Below, in pieces: positions 15,626-25,313 of a stretch of DNA of 64,000 nt. Each line of letters starts with the position of its first letter. The first letter of the stretch is position 1. This DNA is from Rhodoplanes serenus (GTDB lineage Bacteria; Pseudomonadota; Alphaproteobacteria; Rhizobiales; Xanthobacteraceae). The DNA is taken from positions 248,001 to 312,000 of the forward strand of contig WNKV01000003.1 in NCBI GenBank assembly GCA_009720755.1. Direction: 5' to 3'. The position numbers and the translations under genes were made by a program. The notes below the pieces were generated by a model. That model made no database searches, was not told the origin of the DNA, and saw nothing but the letters and a program-made list of their open reading frames with translations.

Positions 15626-18373
15626 TCACTCCGCCTGGGCCGGCTCCTTCTTGGCCCTGGGCTTGGGGGCGGCCGGTTTCTTCGCGGTGCCTTTGGCGGC
15701 CGTCTTCTTGGTCGCGGCCTTCTTGGCCGGGGTCTTCTTCGCTGCGGCCTTCTTGGCCGGCTTCGCCGTGTCCTCGGCCTCGGCGTTCTTCGCCTTCGCC
15801 GCCTTGGGAGCCGCCGCCTTCTTGGCCGGCGCCTTGCGCTTGGGAGCGCCGCCAGTCTTCTCGGCGCGGGCCGTCAGCAAGTCGACCGCCTCGGCGAGCG
15901 TGATGGTCTCCGGCGTCTTGTCCTTCGGCAGCGTGGCGTTGACGCCGTCGTGGCTCACATAGGGGCCGTAGCGGCCCGCCTTCACGACGATCGTCCCGCC
16001 GAGCGCCGGGTGGTCGCCGAGCGGGCGCCCCGGGTCGCCGCCGAACCGCTTTCCGCGTGGACCCTTGGCCAGCTTCTCGGCCAGCAGCGTGACGGCGCGG
16101 TTGAGCCCGATGGTCAGCACCTCGTCGCCCGCCTCCAGGTTGGCGTAGGTCTTGCCGTGCTGCACATAGGCGCCGAAGCGGCCGATGCCGGCGAGAATCG
16201 GCTCGCCGTCCTCCGGGTGCTTGCCCACCTCGCGCGGCAGCGACAACAGCCCGAGCGCCATGTCGAGGTCGACGGCCGCCGGATCGGTGCCGCGCGGCAG
16301 GCCGGCGCGCTTGGGCTTGTCGCCGCCGTTCGCCTCGCCGAGCTGGATGTAGGGACCGAAGCGGCCGACCCGCAGGGTCACGTCCAGCCCGGTCTCCGGG
16401 TCCTGGCCGAGGACCCGGTTCTCGGCCTCGGCGGCGCCGTCGGCGCCCGGCACCGAGAACGGCCTTGTGTAGCGGCATTCCGGATAGTTGGAGCAGCCCA
16501 GGAAGGCGCCGTAGCGGCCGAGCTTCAGCGACAGACGGCCGGTGCCGCAGGTGGTGCACTGGCGCGGATCGGTGCCGTCCGGCCGCGGCGGGAAGAGATG
16601 CGGGGCGAGCATCGCGTCGAGCGCGTCGATCACCTCGCTGATCTTGAGGTCCTTGATGCTGTCGACCGCGCCGGTGAAGTCGGTCCAGAACCGGCGCAGC
16701 AGCTCGTGCCACACGATCTCGTTGTTGGAGACGCGGTCGAGCTGCTCTTCGAGATCGGCGGTGAAGTCGTACTCCACGTAGCGCGAGAAGAAGCTCTCCA
16801 GGAACGCCACCACGATGCGGCCCCGGTCCTCGGGCACCAGCCGGCGCTTGTCGAGGCGCACATAGTTGCGGTCCTTGAGCACCTGGAGGATCGACGCATA
16901 GGTCGACGGCCGGCCGATGCCGAGCTCCTCCATGCGCTTGACCAGCGACGCCTCGGAATAGCGCGGCGGCGGCTCGGTGAAGTGCTGGGTGGCGTCGAGC
17001 GCCAGCTTCTTCAGCGCCTCGCCGGCGCTCATCTGCGGTAGGCGGCGGCTCTCCTCGTCGTCCGGGTCCTCGTCGCGGCCCTCCTGATAGACGGCCAGGA
17101 AGCCGTCGAAGGTGACGACGCTGCCGGTGGCGCGCAGCTCCAGCGCCCTGCCGCCGGCCTGCGCCGCGATGTCGACGGTGGTGCGCTCCAGCTCGGCCGA
17201 TTCCATCTGGCTCGACAGGGCGCGCAGATAGATCAGCTCGTAGAGGCGCGCCTGGTCGGCATCGAGATAGCGCGCGATCTCGCGCGGGCGCCGCGTCATG
17301 TCGGTCGGGCGGATCGCCTCGTGGGCCTCCTGGGCGTTCTTGGCCTTGGTCTGGTACTGGCGCGGCGCCGACGGCAGATAGCGGTCGCCGTAATCGGACT
17401 TCACCACGCTGCGGATCGACGCGATGCCCTCGGGGGCGATCTGCACGCCGTCGGTTCGCATGTAGGTGATGAGGCCGACGGTGTCGCCGCCGAGGTCGAT
17501 GCCCTCGTAGAGGCGCTGCGCCACCCGCATGGTGTGGGCGGGCGCGAAGCCGAGCTTGCGGCTCGCCTCCTGCTGGAGCGTCGAGGTGGTGAAGGGCGGC
17601 TGCGGGTGGCGCTTGGTCGGCCGCGCATCGACGGTCGAGACCGTGTAGCGGGCCTGCTCCAGCGCCTGCTTGAACGTCTCCGCCTCGGCCCCCGAGCCGA
17701 TGTCGAGCCGGGTGATGCGCTTTCCGTCGGCGCCGACCAGCCGGGCCTGGAAGCTGTCGCCGCGCGGGGTCGCCAGCGTCGCCACCAGCGACCAGTATTC
17801 CTGGGTGACGAACTTCTCGATCTCCAGCTCGCGGTCGCAGACGAGCCGCAGCGCGACCGACTGGACGCGGCCGGCCGAGCGGGCACCGGGCAGCTTGCGC
17901 CACAGCACCGGCGAGAGCGTGAAGCCGACGAGGTAGTCGAGGGCGCGCCGCGCCAGATAGGCGTCGACCAGTGCCTGGTCGATGCGGCGCGGGTTCTTCA
18001 TCGCCTCGGTGACGGCCTGCTTGGTGATGGCGTTGAACACCACCCGCTCGATCGGCTGGCCGTCGCTCAGCGCGCGCTTCTGCTTGAGCACCTCCAGGAG
18101 GTGCCACGAGATCGCCTCGCCCTCGCGGTCCGGGTCGGTGGCCAGGATCAGCTTGTCGGCCCCCTTCACGGCGCGGGCGATGTCGGCGAGGCGCTTCTGC
18201 GCCTTGCCGTCGATCTCCCAAACCATCTGGAAGTCGGCGTTCGGATCGACGGAGCCGTCCTTGGGGGGCAGGTCACGGACATGCCCGAAGGAGGCCAGCA
18301 CCTCGTAGCCGCGGCCCAGATACTTGTTCAGGGTCTTCGCCTTGGCCGGAGATTCGACGACAACGACGTTCAT
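15626..18373 (-). CDS. topA: DNA topoisomerase I
   Basis: A 915-residue type IA topoisomerase that relaxes negative supercoils. The TOPRIM domain starts at residue 2 (VVVVESPAKAKTL, catalytic Glu7) and has DPDREGEA at 80-86. The active-site tyrosine is Tyr304 in LITYMRTDG. A C4-type zinc-binding segment (CTTCGTG..GCSNYPECRY) begins the C-terminal region, followed by repeated GRFGPYIQLG/GRFGAYVQ/GRYGPYVS modules. The last 90 residues are Lys/Ala-rich (AAKKTPAKKAATKK), a DNA-binding tail common in high-GC alphaproteobacteria. Downstream neighbour is rnr, 196 bases on. Confidence 0.96.
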   Translation of the reverse strand: MNVVVVESPAKAKTLNKYLGRGYEVLASFGHVRDLPPKDGSVDPNADFQMVWEIDGKAQKRLADIARAVKGADKLILATDPDREGEAISWHLLEVLKQKRALSDGQPIERVVFNAITKQAVTEAMKNPRRIDQALVDAYLARRALDYLVGFTLSPVLWRKLPGARSAGRVQSVALRLVCDRELEIEKFVTQEYWSLVATLATPRGDSFQARLVGADGKRITRLDIGSGAEAETFKQALEQARYTVSTVDARPTKRHPQPPFTTSTLQQEASRKLGFAPAHTMRVAQRLYEGIDLGGDTVGLITYMRTDGVQIAPEGIASIRSVVKSDYGDRYLPSAPRQYQTKAKNAQEAHEAIRPTDMTRRPREIARYLDADQARLYELIYLRALSSQMESAELERTTVDIAAQAGGRALELRATGSVVTFDGFLAVYQEGRDEDPDDEESRRLPQMSAGEALKKLALDATQHFTEPPPRYSEASLVKRMEELGIGRPSTYASILQVLKDRNYVRLDKRRLVPEDRGRIVVAFLESFFSRYVEYDFTADLEEQLDRVSNNEIVWHELLRRFWTDFTGAVDSIKDLKISEVIDALDAMLAPHLFPPRPDGTDPRQCTTCGTGRLSLKLGRYGAFLGCSNYPECRYTRPFSVPGADGAAEAENRVLGQDPETGLDVTLRVGRFGPYIQLGEANGGDKPKRAGLPRGTDPAAVDLDMALGLLSLPREVGKHPEDGEPILAGIGRFGAYVQHGKTYANLEAGDEVLTIGLNRAVTLLAEKLAKGPRGKRFGGDPGRPLGDHPALGGTIVVKAGRYGPYVSHDGVNATLPKDKTPETITLAEAVDLLTARAEKTGGAPKRKAPAKKAAAPKAAKAKNAEAEDTAKPAKKAAAKKTPAKKAATKKTAAKGTAKKPAAPKPRAKKEPAQAE

Positions 18374-18633
18374 GAAAAGCCTTGCGCTGGGGCGAAATCC
18401 TGGTTCCGCGGTCCGGTGGGCCGGCCGCCGCGAGCCCGGGGAACATGGTAAAGCGGGGACCGGGTGTCAAATCGGGGCTGCGGCGCGGCCGCCGCACACC
18501 CGGGATACGCATTAAAAGTTGTGTTTATCTGTGAACGCCATTTGAGATAGTATTCCTCTAAGGCACCGTGCGTCGACTCGCATCTGCAGCCTCGCTCCGG
18601 TTCCGCCGGATCGGGCCTGCGGCAGGATGGTTC

Positions 18634-18846
18634 ATGGCCGATTTTTCGTCCCACGACGAGACCCACACGCCGCAAATGACGGCGGGCTATATCGCCGACA
18701 TGACGCGGGATCTCGCCCGCATGGCGCGGGCCAGCGGGCTCCAGACGCTCGGCTACATTCTCGACATGGCGCGGATCGAGGCGGAGGCGTCGCGCGGCGG
18801 CGAGACGCAGGGCTGCGGCCGGGCCAATGGGGCGCCACCGCGCTGA
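18634..18846 (+). CDS. Conserved small alphaproteobacterial protein
   Basis: A 70-residue acidic protein without signal peptide or membrane span. Its core, TAGYIADMTRDLARMARASGL then LGYILDMARIEAEA, is predicted all-helical and resembles a small protein I have seen in many Rhizobiales. Function unknown. The upstream 100 bases are AT-rich and look like a promoter region; there is no close Shine-Dalgarno. It ends 13 bases before the convergent dprA. Confidence 0.65.
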   Translation: MADFSSHDETHTPQMTAGYIADMTRDLARMARASGLQTLGYILDMARIEAEASRGGETQGCGRANGAPPR

Positions 18847-18859
18847 CGCTCGGGCCGGC

Positions 18860-20002
18860 TCACAGCGGGCCGGCTCCCATCAGGGCGACGCGGGCGCCGC
18901 GCTGGCGATCGAGCCGCCCGGCCAGCTCCAGCTCCAGCAGGGTGGTCAGCACGGTGGCGGGGGGCGCTCCCGACCAGCGGATCAGGTCGTCGAGCGCCAC
19001 CGGGGTCGGCCCCAGCAGGGCGGCGATGCGGTCGCGGACGGCGCCGTCTGGCTCGGGGTCGAGGTCGAAGGGCAGCGGCAGGGTCGCCGGCCGCGGCTCG
19101 TCCAGGGGCCGCTCGAAGCGGCGGCCCAGCATCGGCTCCAGCGCCGCCACCACGTCGGCCGCCGCCGTCACCAGGGTGGCGCCCTGCTTGAGCAGGTCGT
19201 TGGTGCCCTCGCTGCGCGGGTCGATCGGCGAGCCCGGCACCGCGAACACCTCGCGGCCATGATCGAGCGCCCGCCGGGCGGTGATCAGCGAGCCGGAGCG
19301 GCGCGCCGCCTCGACCACCACCACGCCCAGCACCAGCCCCGAGATGATGCGGTTGCGGCGGGGGAAGTCGCGGCCGCGCGGCACCCAGCCCATCGGCATC
19401 TCGGAGACGGCGGCGCCGCGTGCCGCGATCGCCTCCAACAGCTCGACATGCTCGGGCGGGTAGGGCCGGTCCTGGCCGCCGGCCAGCACCGCCACGGTGC
19501 CGAGCGCCAAGCTGCCGCGATGGGCGGCGCCGTCGATGCCGCGGGCGAGGCCGGACACGATGGCGAAGCCGGCCTCGGCGAGTTCGCGGGCGATCCTCTC
19601 GGCGAAGGTCAGCCCGGCCGCCGAGGCGTTACGGGCGCCGACGATGCCGACCGCCGGCTGCTGGAGCAGATCGAGGCGGCCGCGCACGGCGAGCAGCGGC
19701 GGCGCGTCGTCGATGCCCTGGAGCGCAGGCGGATAGTCGGGCTCGCCGAGGGCGACGAAGCGGACGCCCCACCGCCGCGCCGCCACCAGCTCGCGCTCCG
19801 CCTCGGCGATCGTCGGAACATGGAGCGGGCGGAGCGCGCCGCCGCGGCGGGCCAGCTCGGGCAGTGCGGCGAGCGCCGCCCGGGCGCCGCCATAGCGGTT
19901 GAGGAGGGCCCGGAAGGTCCGCGGGCCGACGTTCTCGCTGCGGATCAGCCGCAGCCAGTCGAGCCGCTGGTCGTCGGTCAGCCGCACCCCGGACGATGCC
20001 AC
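18860..20002 (-). CDS. dprA: DNA-processing protein DprA
   Basis: A 380-residue DprA/Smf protein that loads RecA on incoming single-stranded DNA during transformation; it is also widespread in non-competent bacteria. A helical N-terminal domain ([21 protein letters not shown]) precedes the Rossmann core with [38 protein letters not shown] and SEMPMG. A winged-helix DML1-like domain ends the protein. GTG 20002 is chosen because GGGGGAG lies seven bases upstream and conservation begins here; the upstream in-frame sequence is low complexity. Confidence 0.92.
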   Translation of the reverse strand: MASSGVRLTDDQRLDWLRLIRSENVGPRTFRALLNRYGGARAALAALPELARRGGALRPLHVPTIAEAERELVAARRWGVRFVALGEPDYPPALQGIDDAPPLLAVRGRLDLLQQPAVGIVGARNASAAGLTFAERIARELAEAGFAIVSGLARGIDGAAHRGSLALGTVAVLAGGQDRPYPPEHVELLEAIAARGAAVSEMPMGWVPRGRDFPRRNRIISGLVLGVVVVEAARRSGSLITARRALDHGREVFAVPGSPIDPRSEGTNDLLKQGATLVTAAADVVAALEPMLGRRFERPLDEPRPATLPLPFDLDPEPDGAVRDRIAALLGPTPVALDDLIRWSGAPPATVLTTLLELELAGRLDRQRGARVALMGAGPL

Positions 20003-20147
20003 GCGGACGCTCCCCCTCGGCGGGCGGCGGCTCGTCGGCGGGCCGCCGCCGTTGCTCCCCGGCGGTATCGTGGCACGACGCCGCGCGCACCGCGAGTGGA
20101 AGATGCGGCCTGCGACCGGAGGGTTTGCGAACCTGCGAACACCCGGT

Positions 20148-21029
20148 TCAGCGGCTCGCGGCCCGGCCGGCCCCAACCTCCGGCACCGCGCCGAGAAGCC
20201 GCCGCCAAGCGTCGCGTCCGGACAGATCCTCCTCGGCGTTCAGCCCCGCCTCGAAGGAGAGATGCCAGTCGAGATTGCGCGGCGACCGGGTCGAGGCGTC
20301 GCCGCGCGCCACCTTGGCGTGCAGTTCGGCGAGCGAACGCGACCAGTAGTGGTTGAGGCGCAGCACGTCGAGCGGTGGCACCCGGTCCGGCCCGGCCAGC
20401 GGCCTCCGGTCGGTGCCGAGCGCGTCACCCTGCCAGTACTTGAAGGTGTGGACGTTGCGGATGGCGCGGACATGCCTCGGATTGGCGATGGTCTTGGCCG
20501 AGATCCGAGTCAGCGGAGCCCGCCGCGTATACGCTTCCGGCACCGCGGCCGCCGGTCGCTCGGCATGACCGGACGAGCCGAAGAACGGCGAGGCGACGAT
20601 CACGCCGGGCAGGTCCTCGTACGGCCGGAGGGCCTGGGGCAGGTCGACGCCTTGGGGTGAGAACAGGAACTCGTCGATGTCGATGAAGGCGATCCAGCGC
20701 GCCTCGTCGGCGAACGTCCGGATGCAGTGGCGATAGGCGGGAAGCTGCGGCGGCGGCGGGTGGGACCAATCGATGAGGCGGACGAGACCACTCTCGACAT
20801 GGGGCCGCAGCACCGCGTCCGGCTTATCGGCGCTGCCGTTGTTGTAGAGATAGAAGCGGCCGACACCGGCGGCGTGGTGGAAGGCCACCCAGTCGCCGAG
20901 ATAGGGGGCCTCGTCCTTGAAGATCGCGCAGATAGCCAGCGGCACATGAGGCGCCGTAGCGATGCGGCGGTCCCGCGCTCGTGCATGGAGGACCCAGGGG
21001 CTCCGCAGCAGGGACTTGAGGTTGGCCAT
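20148..21029 (-). CDS. Glycosyltransferase, GT92/GT2-like (DUF23 type)
   Basis: A 293-residue protein with the GT-A fold pattern of family 92. It shows [33 protein letters not shown] near the start, [13 protein letters not shown] with the DxD-type metal motif (about residue 130), and LNHYWSRS towards the end. It likely transfers a sugar in surface polysaccharide synthesis; donor and acceptor cannot be read. No membrane span is evident. ATG 21029 lacks a strong Shine-Dalgarno; GTG 21062 would add 11 residues. No other polysaccharide genes are nearby. Confidence 0.8.
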   Translation of the reverse strand: MANLKSLLRSPWVLHARARDRRIATAPHVPLAICAIFKDEAPYLGDWVAFHHAAGVGRFYLYNNGSADKPDAVLRPHVESGLVRLIDWSHPPPPQLPAYRHCIRTFADEARWIAFIDIDEFLFSPQGVDLPQALRPYEDLPGVIVASPFFGSSGHAERPAAAVPEAYTRRAPLTRISAKTIANPRHVRAIRNVHTFKYWQGDALGTDRRPLAGPDRVPPLDVLRLNHYWSRSLAELHAKVARGDASTRSPRNLDWHLSFEAGLNAEEDLSGRDAWRRLLGAVPEVGAGRAASR

Positions 21030-21137
21030 TGATAATCCGCGTGCACGCGAGAGGGTGCACACGTCATCGCATGCTCGCCATGCGCTGGCAATTCAGCCGG
21101 GCGACGCGGGTCAGCCTCGGCGGCGCGCCGACGGGCG

Positions 21138-21791
21138 TCAGCCGGCCCGCTTGGTGCCGCGGCAGACGTAGTAGGAGCCGAACAGGAACTCCTCCATCTC
21201 GAAGCCGTCGACCAGCGGGGCGAGATGCTCCCACGGGCGGATGTGAGGATTGCCGAGCACGGTGTGCTTCATCAGCCAGATGCTGAACGGCAGCACCAGC
21301 TTGCCGCCGATTCCGGGGGGCAGCTTGGCGTCCATGATGACCAGGCTGCCGCCGGGCCGCAGCATGTCGAGTGCCCGCGCCAGCACCGCGCGGTGATGCG
21401 GCATGGTGTTGTAGGAGAGACCGAACATCACCGCGTCGAGCGGCTCCGGGGCACGATAGTCGGCGGCGTCCGCCTGGGTCAGCTCGACATTGCTCCAGTC
21501 GTTCCGCCGAACCAGCTCGCCGGCGCGCGCCAGCATGCCGGACGAGAAATCGACCCCGTAGACGCGCCCCGCGGCGCCGACCGCGTCGCGCAGGAACGGC
21601 AGGTTACGGCCGGTGCCGCAGCCGATCTCGAGCACCCGGTCACCCGGCCGCAGCCCGATGCGCGCCACCGCGGTGCGGCGGAAGGCCGTCGGCATGAACA
21701 GCAGCCACTCGAACGGAACGATCAGGCCGGCGATCCGGTCGTACCGGCGCCGGATGTAATCGAGATCGTAATCGGCCCACTGAATTGCCAC
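21138..21791 (-). CDS. Class I SAM-dependent methyltransferase (PmtA-like)
   Basis: A 217-residue methyltransferase. Motif I is VLEIGCGTGRNLPFL (about 52-66), followed by YGVDFSSGMLARA and the post-I segment LTQADAADY. It resembles small phospholipid N-methyltransferases such as PmtA/UbiE-like enzymes, but the substrate is uncertain. GTG 21791 has a GGGGGG tract four bases upstream and begins the conserved IQWADYDLDYIRRRYDRIA segment. The neighbour plsY makes lysophosphatidate, so a phospholipid role is plausible. Confidence 0.8.
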   Translation of the reverse strand: MAIQWADYDLDYIRRRYDRIAGLIVPFEWLLFMPTAFRRTAVARIGLRPGDRVLEIGCGTGRNLPFLRDAVGAAGRVYGVDFSSGMLARAGELVRRNDWSNVELTQADAADYRAPEPLDAVMFGLSYNTMPHHRAVLARALDMLRPGGSLVIMDAKLPPGIGGKLVLPFSIWLMKHTVLGNPHIRPWEHLAPLVDGFEMEEFLFGSYYVCRGTKRAG

Positions 21792-22063
21792 TTGACCCCC
21801 CGGACGTCGTGCGCCCCCCGGCGCCGTGTTCTGGTTCTGCCGGCCGCCGTCGCGTTCGGACGAACACGGCGGCCCGGCGCCGGGCGGCGCCGTCGCGGCA
21901 GTCTGCTCCCCGCCGGGCGATACGCCATTCGCGACCGAAGTGCAAAGACGGTGGCCGCGCCGCCGGCCCATGCGTGCGACAGTGTTGCGCCGGCACCACG
22001 CCGTCCCGCAGATCGATATAGCCCGTGTCCGGTTTAGCCCGCCGAGTCGAGCGGCAGCGGCCG

Positions 22064-22723
22064 TCAGGTGGGGCCGTCGGCCCCGGGGGCCGCGGCCTTG
22101 TGGCCGATCTTCGACTCGGTGCCCGCCATCAGCCGCTTCAGGTTGGCGGCATGCTTGGTCCACAGGAGGAGCGCGAGCACCGCGAACAGCACCGCATCGG
22201 GCGTCAGCCCCGCGGCCCACAGCAGCAGCGGCGTCGCCGCGCTGGCGCTGAGCCCGCCGACCGAGGAGTAGCGAGTCGTATAGGCGGCGGCGAGCCACAC
22301 CAGCCCGAAGCCGACCGCCACCAGCGGCGACACCCCGATCAGCACGCCGATGAAGGTGGCGACGCCCTTGCCGCCGCGGAAGCGCAGCCACACCGGAAAC
22401 AGGTGACCCAGGAACGCTCCGAGCCCGGCCAGAAGCGCGAGCAGATGACCGCCCGGGCCGCCGCCGACGATCACGGGCGCGATCAGCACCGCGGCCGTGC
22501 CCTTGAACGCATCGAGCAGCAGGGTGGCGGCCGCCAGGCCCTTGCGGCCGGTGCGCAGCACATTGGTGGCGCCGATATTGCCGGAGCCGATGGTCCGGAT
22601 GTCGCCGGCACCGGCCAGCCGGGTCAGCAGCAGGCCGAACGGGATGGAGCCGAGCAGATAACCGAGGACGAGCGCGGCCGCGGCGGCCGGCAGGGCGAGC
22701 GCCCAGGAGGCGGTGTCGAGCAT
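22064..22723 (-). CDS. plsY: Glycerol-3-phosphate acyltransferase PlsY
   Basis: A 219-residue inner-membrane enzyme that acylates glycerol-3-phosphate from acyl-phosphate, the first step of phospholipid synthesis. Hydrophobic segments account for most of the protein (about five spans). The three family motifs are seen: GSIPFGLLL near 25, [12 protein letters not shown] near 46-57, and the phosphate-binding FRGGKGVAT near 114-122. ATG 22723 is the only sensible start. Confidence 0.95.
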   Translation of the reverse strand: MLDTASWALALPAAAAALVLGYLLGSIPFGLLLTRLAGAGDIRTIGSGNIGATNVLRTGRKGLAAATLLLDAFKGTAAVLIAPVIVGGGPGGHLLALLAGLGAFLGHLFPVWLRFRGGKGVATFIGVLIGVSPLVAVGFGLVWLAAAYTTRYSSVGGLSASAATPLLLWAAGLTPDAVLFAVLALLLWTKHAANLKRLMAGTESKIGHKAAAPGADGPT

Positions 22724-22784
22724 GCCTTCAGACCCGGGGGGTGTTCCGTGGCCCGGCGTCGGCCGGGCGTCGCGGCGGACCCTA

Positions 22785-22820
22785 GAGCATTTGCCGGCGC
22801 ACTGGAAAGCGGTTGCGGCG
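22785..22820. repeat. Half copy of the RIME-like palindromic element
   Basis: GAGCATTTGCCGGCG followed by TGG and CGGTT aligns with the reverse complement of the element at 2895-2937 (GAGCATTTTCCGGCG..TGG..CGGTT). The distal arm is not preserved, so it cannot form the full hairpin. Confidence 0.5.
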
Positions 22821-22924
22821 CCGCGCCGGCGTGCCCCATCGGGCGGACCGTGGCGGCGGTCAAGAGCGGTCCTGCCCGAGACCGCGCATGTTAACGTTTC
22901 GGCAACGATCCCAAATATTTATGG

Positions 22925-22939
22925 TGAACCCTTTGTTAA
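22925..22939 (+). promoter_or_regulatory. CtrA-like box
   Basis: TGAA-CCCTTTG-TTAA matches TTAA-N7-TTAA at 7 of 8 positions. It lies 171 bases upstream of the DUF2336 start and 202 bases from plsY. A further TTAA is at 22891. Confidence 0.45.
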
Positions 22940-23110
22940 GGGGCGCGACGCTAGTCTGGATCGCGAGGTGAAAGTGCCTGTCCGGGGCTCTGCGCCTCCG
23001 TCCGGCACGGCGCGGAAATCGGTTCGTGCCTTGCCGTCCGGCGCTGCTGCGGGCCTGTCTCGGGTCCCGTCGGCGCCGCGAGATGTCCTCGGTCGCGTCG
23101 GGTGTTCAGC

Positions 23111-24277
23111 ATGATCGTCCGTCAGTTCTTGCAGTGGGTTCGCACCGCGCCCGCCGGCGAGCGGGCGGAGGCGACCAGCGCGCTCGCCCGCGCCTATCTG
23201 TGGTCGGACCTCTCGGACGAGGAGCGCACTGCCATCGAGGGCGTGATGGTGATGCTGGCCGACGACGTCTCGCCGCTGGTGCGGGCCGCGCTCGCCGAGG
23301 TGCTGGCGCCGAGCCCGGAAGCGCCGGCCACCGTGGTCCACATCCTGGCCGACGACCGCCCCGACATCGCCGCCGTGGTGCTGGCCCGCTCGCCGCTGTT
23401 CATCGATGCCGAGCTGGTCGATCGCGTCGCGACCGGCGGCCCGATGATCGAGGCTGCGATCGCCCGCCGCGTGCCGCTGCCGCGCGCCGTCGCGGCGGCG
23501 CTCGCCGAGGTGGCGTCCGCCGAGGCGTGCCTGGAGATGATCGAGAACCCGACCGCCGAGATCGCGCCGCTGTCGTTCGCCCGTCTGGCCGAGCGGTTCG
23601 GGGATCTCGCGGCGATGCGCGAGGCGCTGCTGGCGCGCCGCGATCTGCCGATCGAGTGTCGCCAGACGCTGATCGCGCGGCTGTCGGCGACGCTCGCCCG
23701 CTTCGTCGCCGATCGCGCCTGGATGAGCGGGGAGCACGCCCGCATGGTGACGCGCGAAGCCTGCGAGAAGGCCACCGTCGCGCTGGCGGTGCGGGCCGGC
23801 GACGCCGAAGCCGAGCCCCTCGTGCGCCATCTGCGCCGCAGCGGACAGCTCACCGCCGGCCTGATCTTGCGCGCGCTGCTGTCCGGCCACGCGACGCTGT
23901 TCGAGGAGGCGCTGGCCGAGCTGTCGGGCCTGCCGCTGCGGCGGGTGCGGCTGTTGATCTACGACAAGACCGGGGTGGGCTTCCGTGTCGTGTTCGCGCG
24001 CGCCGGCCTGCCGGTCTCGACCTTCCCGGCCTTCCGATTCGCGCTCGAAGCCTGGCGCGAGGGACCCGATCTCGACGGGGCCGGGCGGCTGCACCGCCGC
24101 ATGGTCGAGCGGGTGCTGACCGCCTGCGGCCAGGCCGATATCGGCGAGGTGGAGCCGCTGCTGGCACTGCTGCGCCGCTTCGCCGCCGAGGCGGCGCGCG
24201 AAGAGGCGCTCACGGCGTGCGAGAAGCTGGAGCAGGAGGTGGTGGCGGAGCTGATGCGGGCGCGGCTGGCCGCCTGA
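23111..24277 (+). CDS. DUF2336 domain protein
   Basis: A 388-residue, largely helical cytoplasmic protein with the HEAT-like pattern of DUF2336 (for example LADDVSPLVRAALAEVLAPSPEAPATVVHILADDRPDI, reading as repeated helix pairs). No catalytic motif or signal peptide is visible. The family is alphaproteobacterial and its role is not established. ATG 23111 is taken; GTG 23102 would add three residues. A CtrA-like box upstream hints at cell-cycle control. Ended by the hairpin at 24339. Confidence 0.75.
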   Translation: MIVRQFLQWVRTAPAGERAEATSALARAYLWSDLSDEERTAIEGVMVMLADDVSPLVRAALAEVLAPSPEAPATVVHILADDRPDIAAVVLARSPLFIDAELVDRVATGGPMIEAAIARRVPLPRAVAAALAEVASAEACLEMIENPTAEIAPLSFARLAERFGDLAAMREALLARRDLPIECRQTLIARLSATLARFVADRAWMSGEHARMVTREACEKATVALAVRAGDAEAEPLVRHLRRSGQLTAGLILRALLSGHATLFEEALAELSGLPLRRVRLLIYDKTGVGFRVVFARAGLPVSTFPAFRFALEAWREGPDLDGAGRLHRRMVERVLTACGQADIGEVEPLLALLRRFAAEAAREEALTACEKLEQEVVAELMRARLAA

Positions 24278-24338
24278 CCGAGATTACACGGAAGCGTCGC
24301 CGCCAGCGCGTCACTAGAAGAGTGTCACCGCAAATGCA

Positions 24339-24363
24339 GAGAGCCCGGCGGGGCCGGGCTCTC
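24339..24363. terminator. Bidirectional hairpin terminator
   Basis: GAGAGCCCGGC and GCCGGGCTCTC form a perfect 11-bp stem with a GGG loop, between the convergent DUF2336 gene and csbD. No long T-tract follows on either strand. Confidence 0.75.
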
Positions 24364-24405
24364 CACTAGGTCGCTGTGCATCAGCGACCAGCCGTCGCGG
24401 CACGG

Positions 24406-24582
24406 CTACTTGTCGCCGCGCAGCGTGTCCTTCAAACCACCCACGGCGTTCTGGAGCTTGCCGGACGCCTTGTCGGCCTTGCCTTCGGCTTCGAGCTTCT
24501 GGTCGCCGGTGAGCTTGCCGGCGCCTTCCTTCACCTTGCCCTTGGCCTGCTCCATCGCGCCTTCGATCCGGTCCTTGTCCAT
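24406..24582 (-). CDS. CsbD family stress protein
   Basis: A 58-residue hydrophilic protein with the CsbD pattern: MDKDRIEGAMEQAKGKVKEG, TGDQKLEAEGKADKASGK, and LKDTLRG. Such proteins are induced by general stress in many bacteria; their molecular role is unknown. GGAGGA precedes the ATG. An EcfG-type promoter lies 25 bases upstream (24607-24631), consistent with control by the alphaproteobacterial general stress sigma factor. Confidence 0.93.
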   Translation of the reverse strand: MDKDRIEGAMEQAKGKVKEGAGKLTGDQKLEAEGKADKASGKLQNAVGGLKDTLRGDK

Positions 24583-24606
24583 TCGGTCCTCCTGTGTTGC
24601 AAGGAG

Positions 24607-24631
24607 AACGGTTCACCGGCGGCGAGGTTCC
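24607..24631 (-). promoter_or_regulatory. EcfG-type general stress promoter (csbD)
   Basis: On the minus strand GGAAC (24631-24627), a 16-base spacer, and CGTT (24610-24607): an exact match to the GGAAC-N16/17-CGTT element used by EcfG. The -10 element is 25 bases from the csbD start. Confidence 0.8.
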
Positions 24632-24665
24632 CGATCGATCGAGACGCCGGCGTCGTCTGCGTGTG

Positions 24666-25313
24666 TCAGCCGAGGGCGCCGTCGCGCTTCAGGACCTCCG
24701 CCTCGGCCGGGTCGATCTCCATCCGGTCGTAACCTGTCACCATTGTCTCGATCTGCTCGCCGACGGTCTCGCCCGTGGTGATCACGTAGACGTGCATGAT
24801 CAGGAACGCGACCATCAGGAAGGCGGCTGCGGTGTGGACGGTGGCGACGGTTTCGAGACCGCCGGCCGCCCACGGCTCCTTGCGCCACAGATCGTAGAGC
24901 AGGAGCGTGAGGCCGCTCACCCAGATCAGCGGATTGAGCACCAGCTTGAGCATCAGATAGGTCAGGGCCTGGAGCGGATTGTGCTTGCGCCGCCAGGTCT
25001 TCCGGAACGGGTGCGGGGCGCCCCGGAAGATCCCGATGCTGTAGAAGCGGATGATCTGTCCGAGCCCCTCGGTGGTCGGCCGGTAGTGCCGCCACTGGCC
25101 GGTGGTGAGATGCCAAAAGATCGCGAAGATCCACAGCAGCATCAGGGCGAGCGCCGCGGCGACGTGGATGGTCAGCATGTCGCCGAACTTCAGCACGCGA
25201 TGGAAGCCGTGCAGCCCCGCGCCGGTGAAGATCAGGGCGAGGATCAGCGCCGCCTGGCTCCAGTGCCAGAACCGCTCGAAGCGGGTGAACACCCGCACGC
25301 GCATCAGGGTCAT
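24666..25313 (-). CDS. Membrane cytochrome b (b561/FdnI-like)
   Basis: A 215-residue integral membrane diheme cytochrome b of the kind that links the quinone pool to periplasmic redox enzymes. Four hydrophobic spans are visible, with histidines placed as heme ligands: FERFWHWSQ near residue 15, LTIHVAAALAL near 51, and AFLMVAFLIMHVYVITTGE near 165-180. Its ATG overlaps the stop of the octaheme cytochrome gene (ATGA, 25310-25313), so the two are translationally coupled and most likely form one complex. Confidence 0.88.
   Translation of the reverse strand: MTLMRVRVFTRFERFWHWSQAALILALIFTGAGLHGFHRVLKFGDMLTIHVAAALALMLLWIFAIFWHLTTGQWRHYRPTTEGLGQIIRFYSIGIFRGAPHPFRKTWRRKHNPLQALTYLMLKLVLNPLIWVSGLTLLLYDLWRKEPWAAGGLETVATVHTAAAFLMVAFLIMHVYVITTGETVGEQIETMVTGYDRMEIDPAEAEVLKRDGALG

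Larger units (their letters stand above)
22724..23110. other. 387-bp divergent intergenic region (plsY / DUF2336 gene)
   Basis: Contains a half copy of the palindromic element (22785-22820), an AT-rich tract around 22888-22940 with two TTAA words, and a CtrA-like box at 22925-22939. No coding frame is supported. Probably carries promoters for both neighbours. Confidence 0.5.

Noticed and set aside
18511-18530. Possible CtrA site (TTAA..TTTA) upstream of the 70-residue gene
   Set aside because: The spacer is eight bases, not seven.
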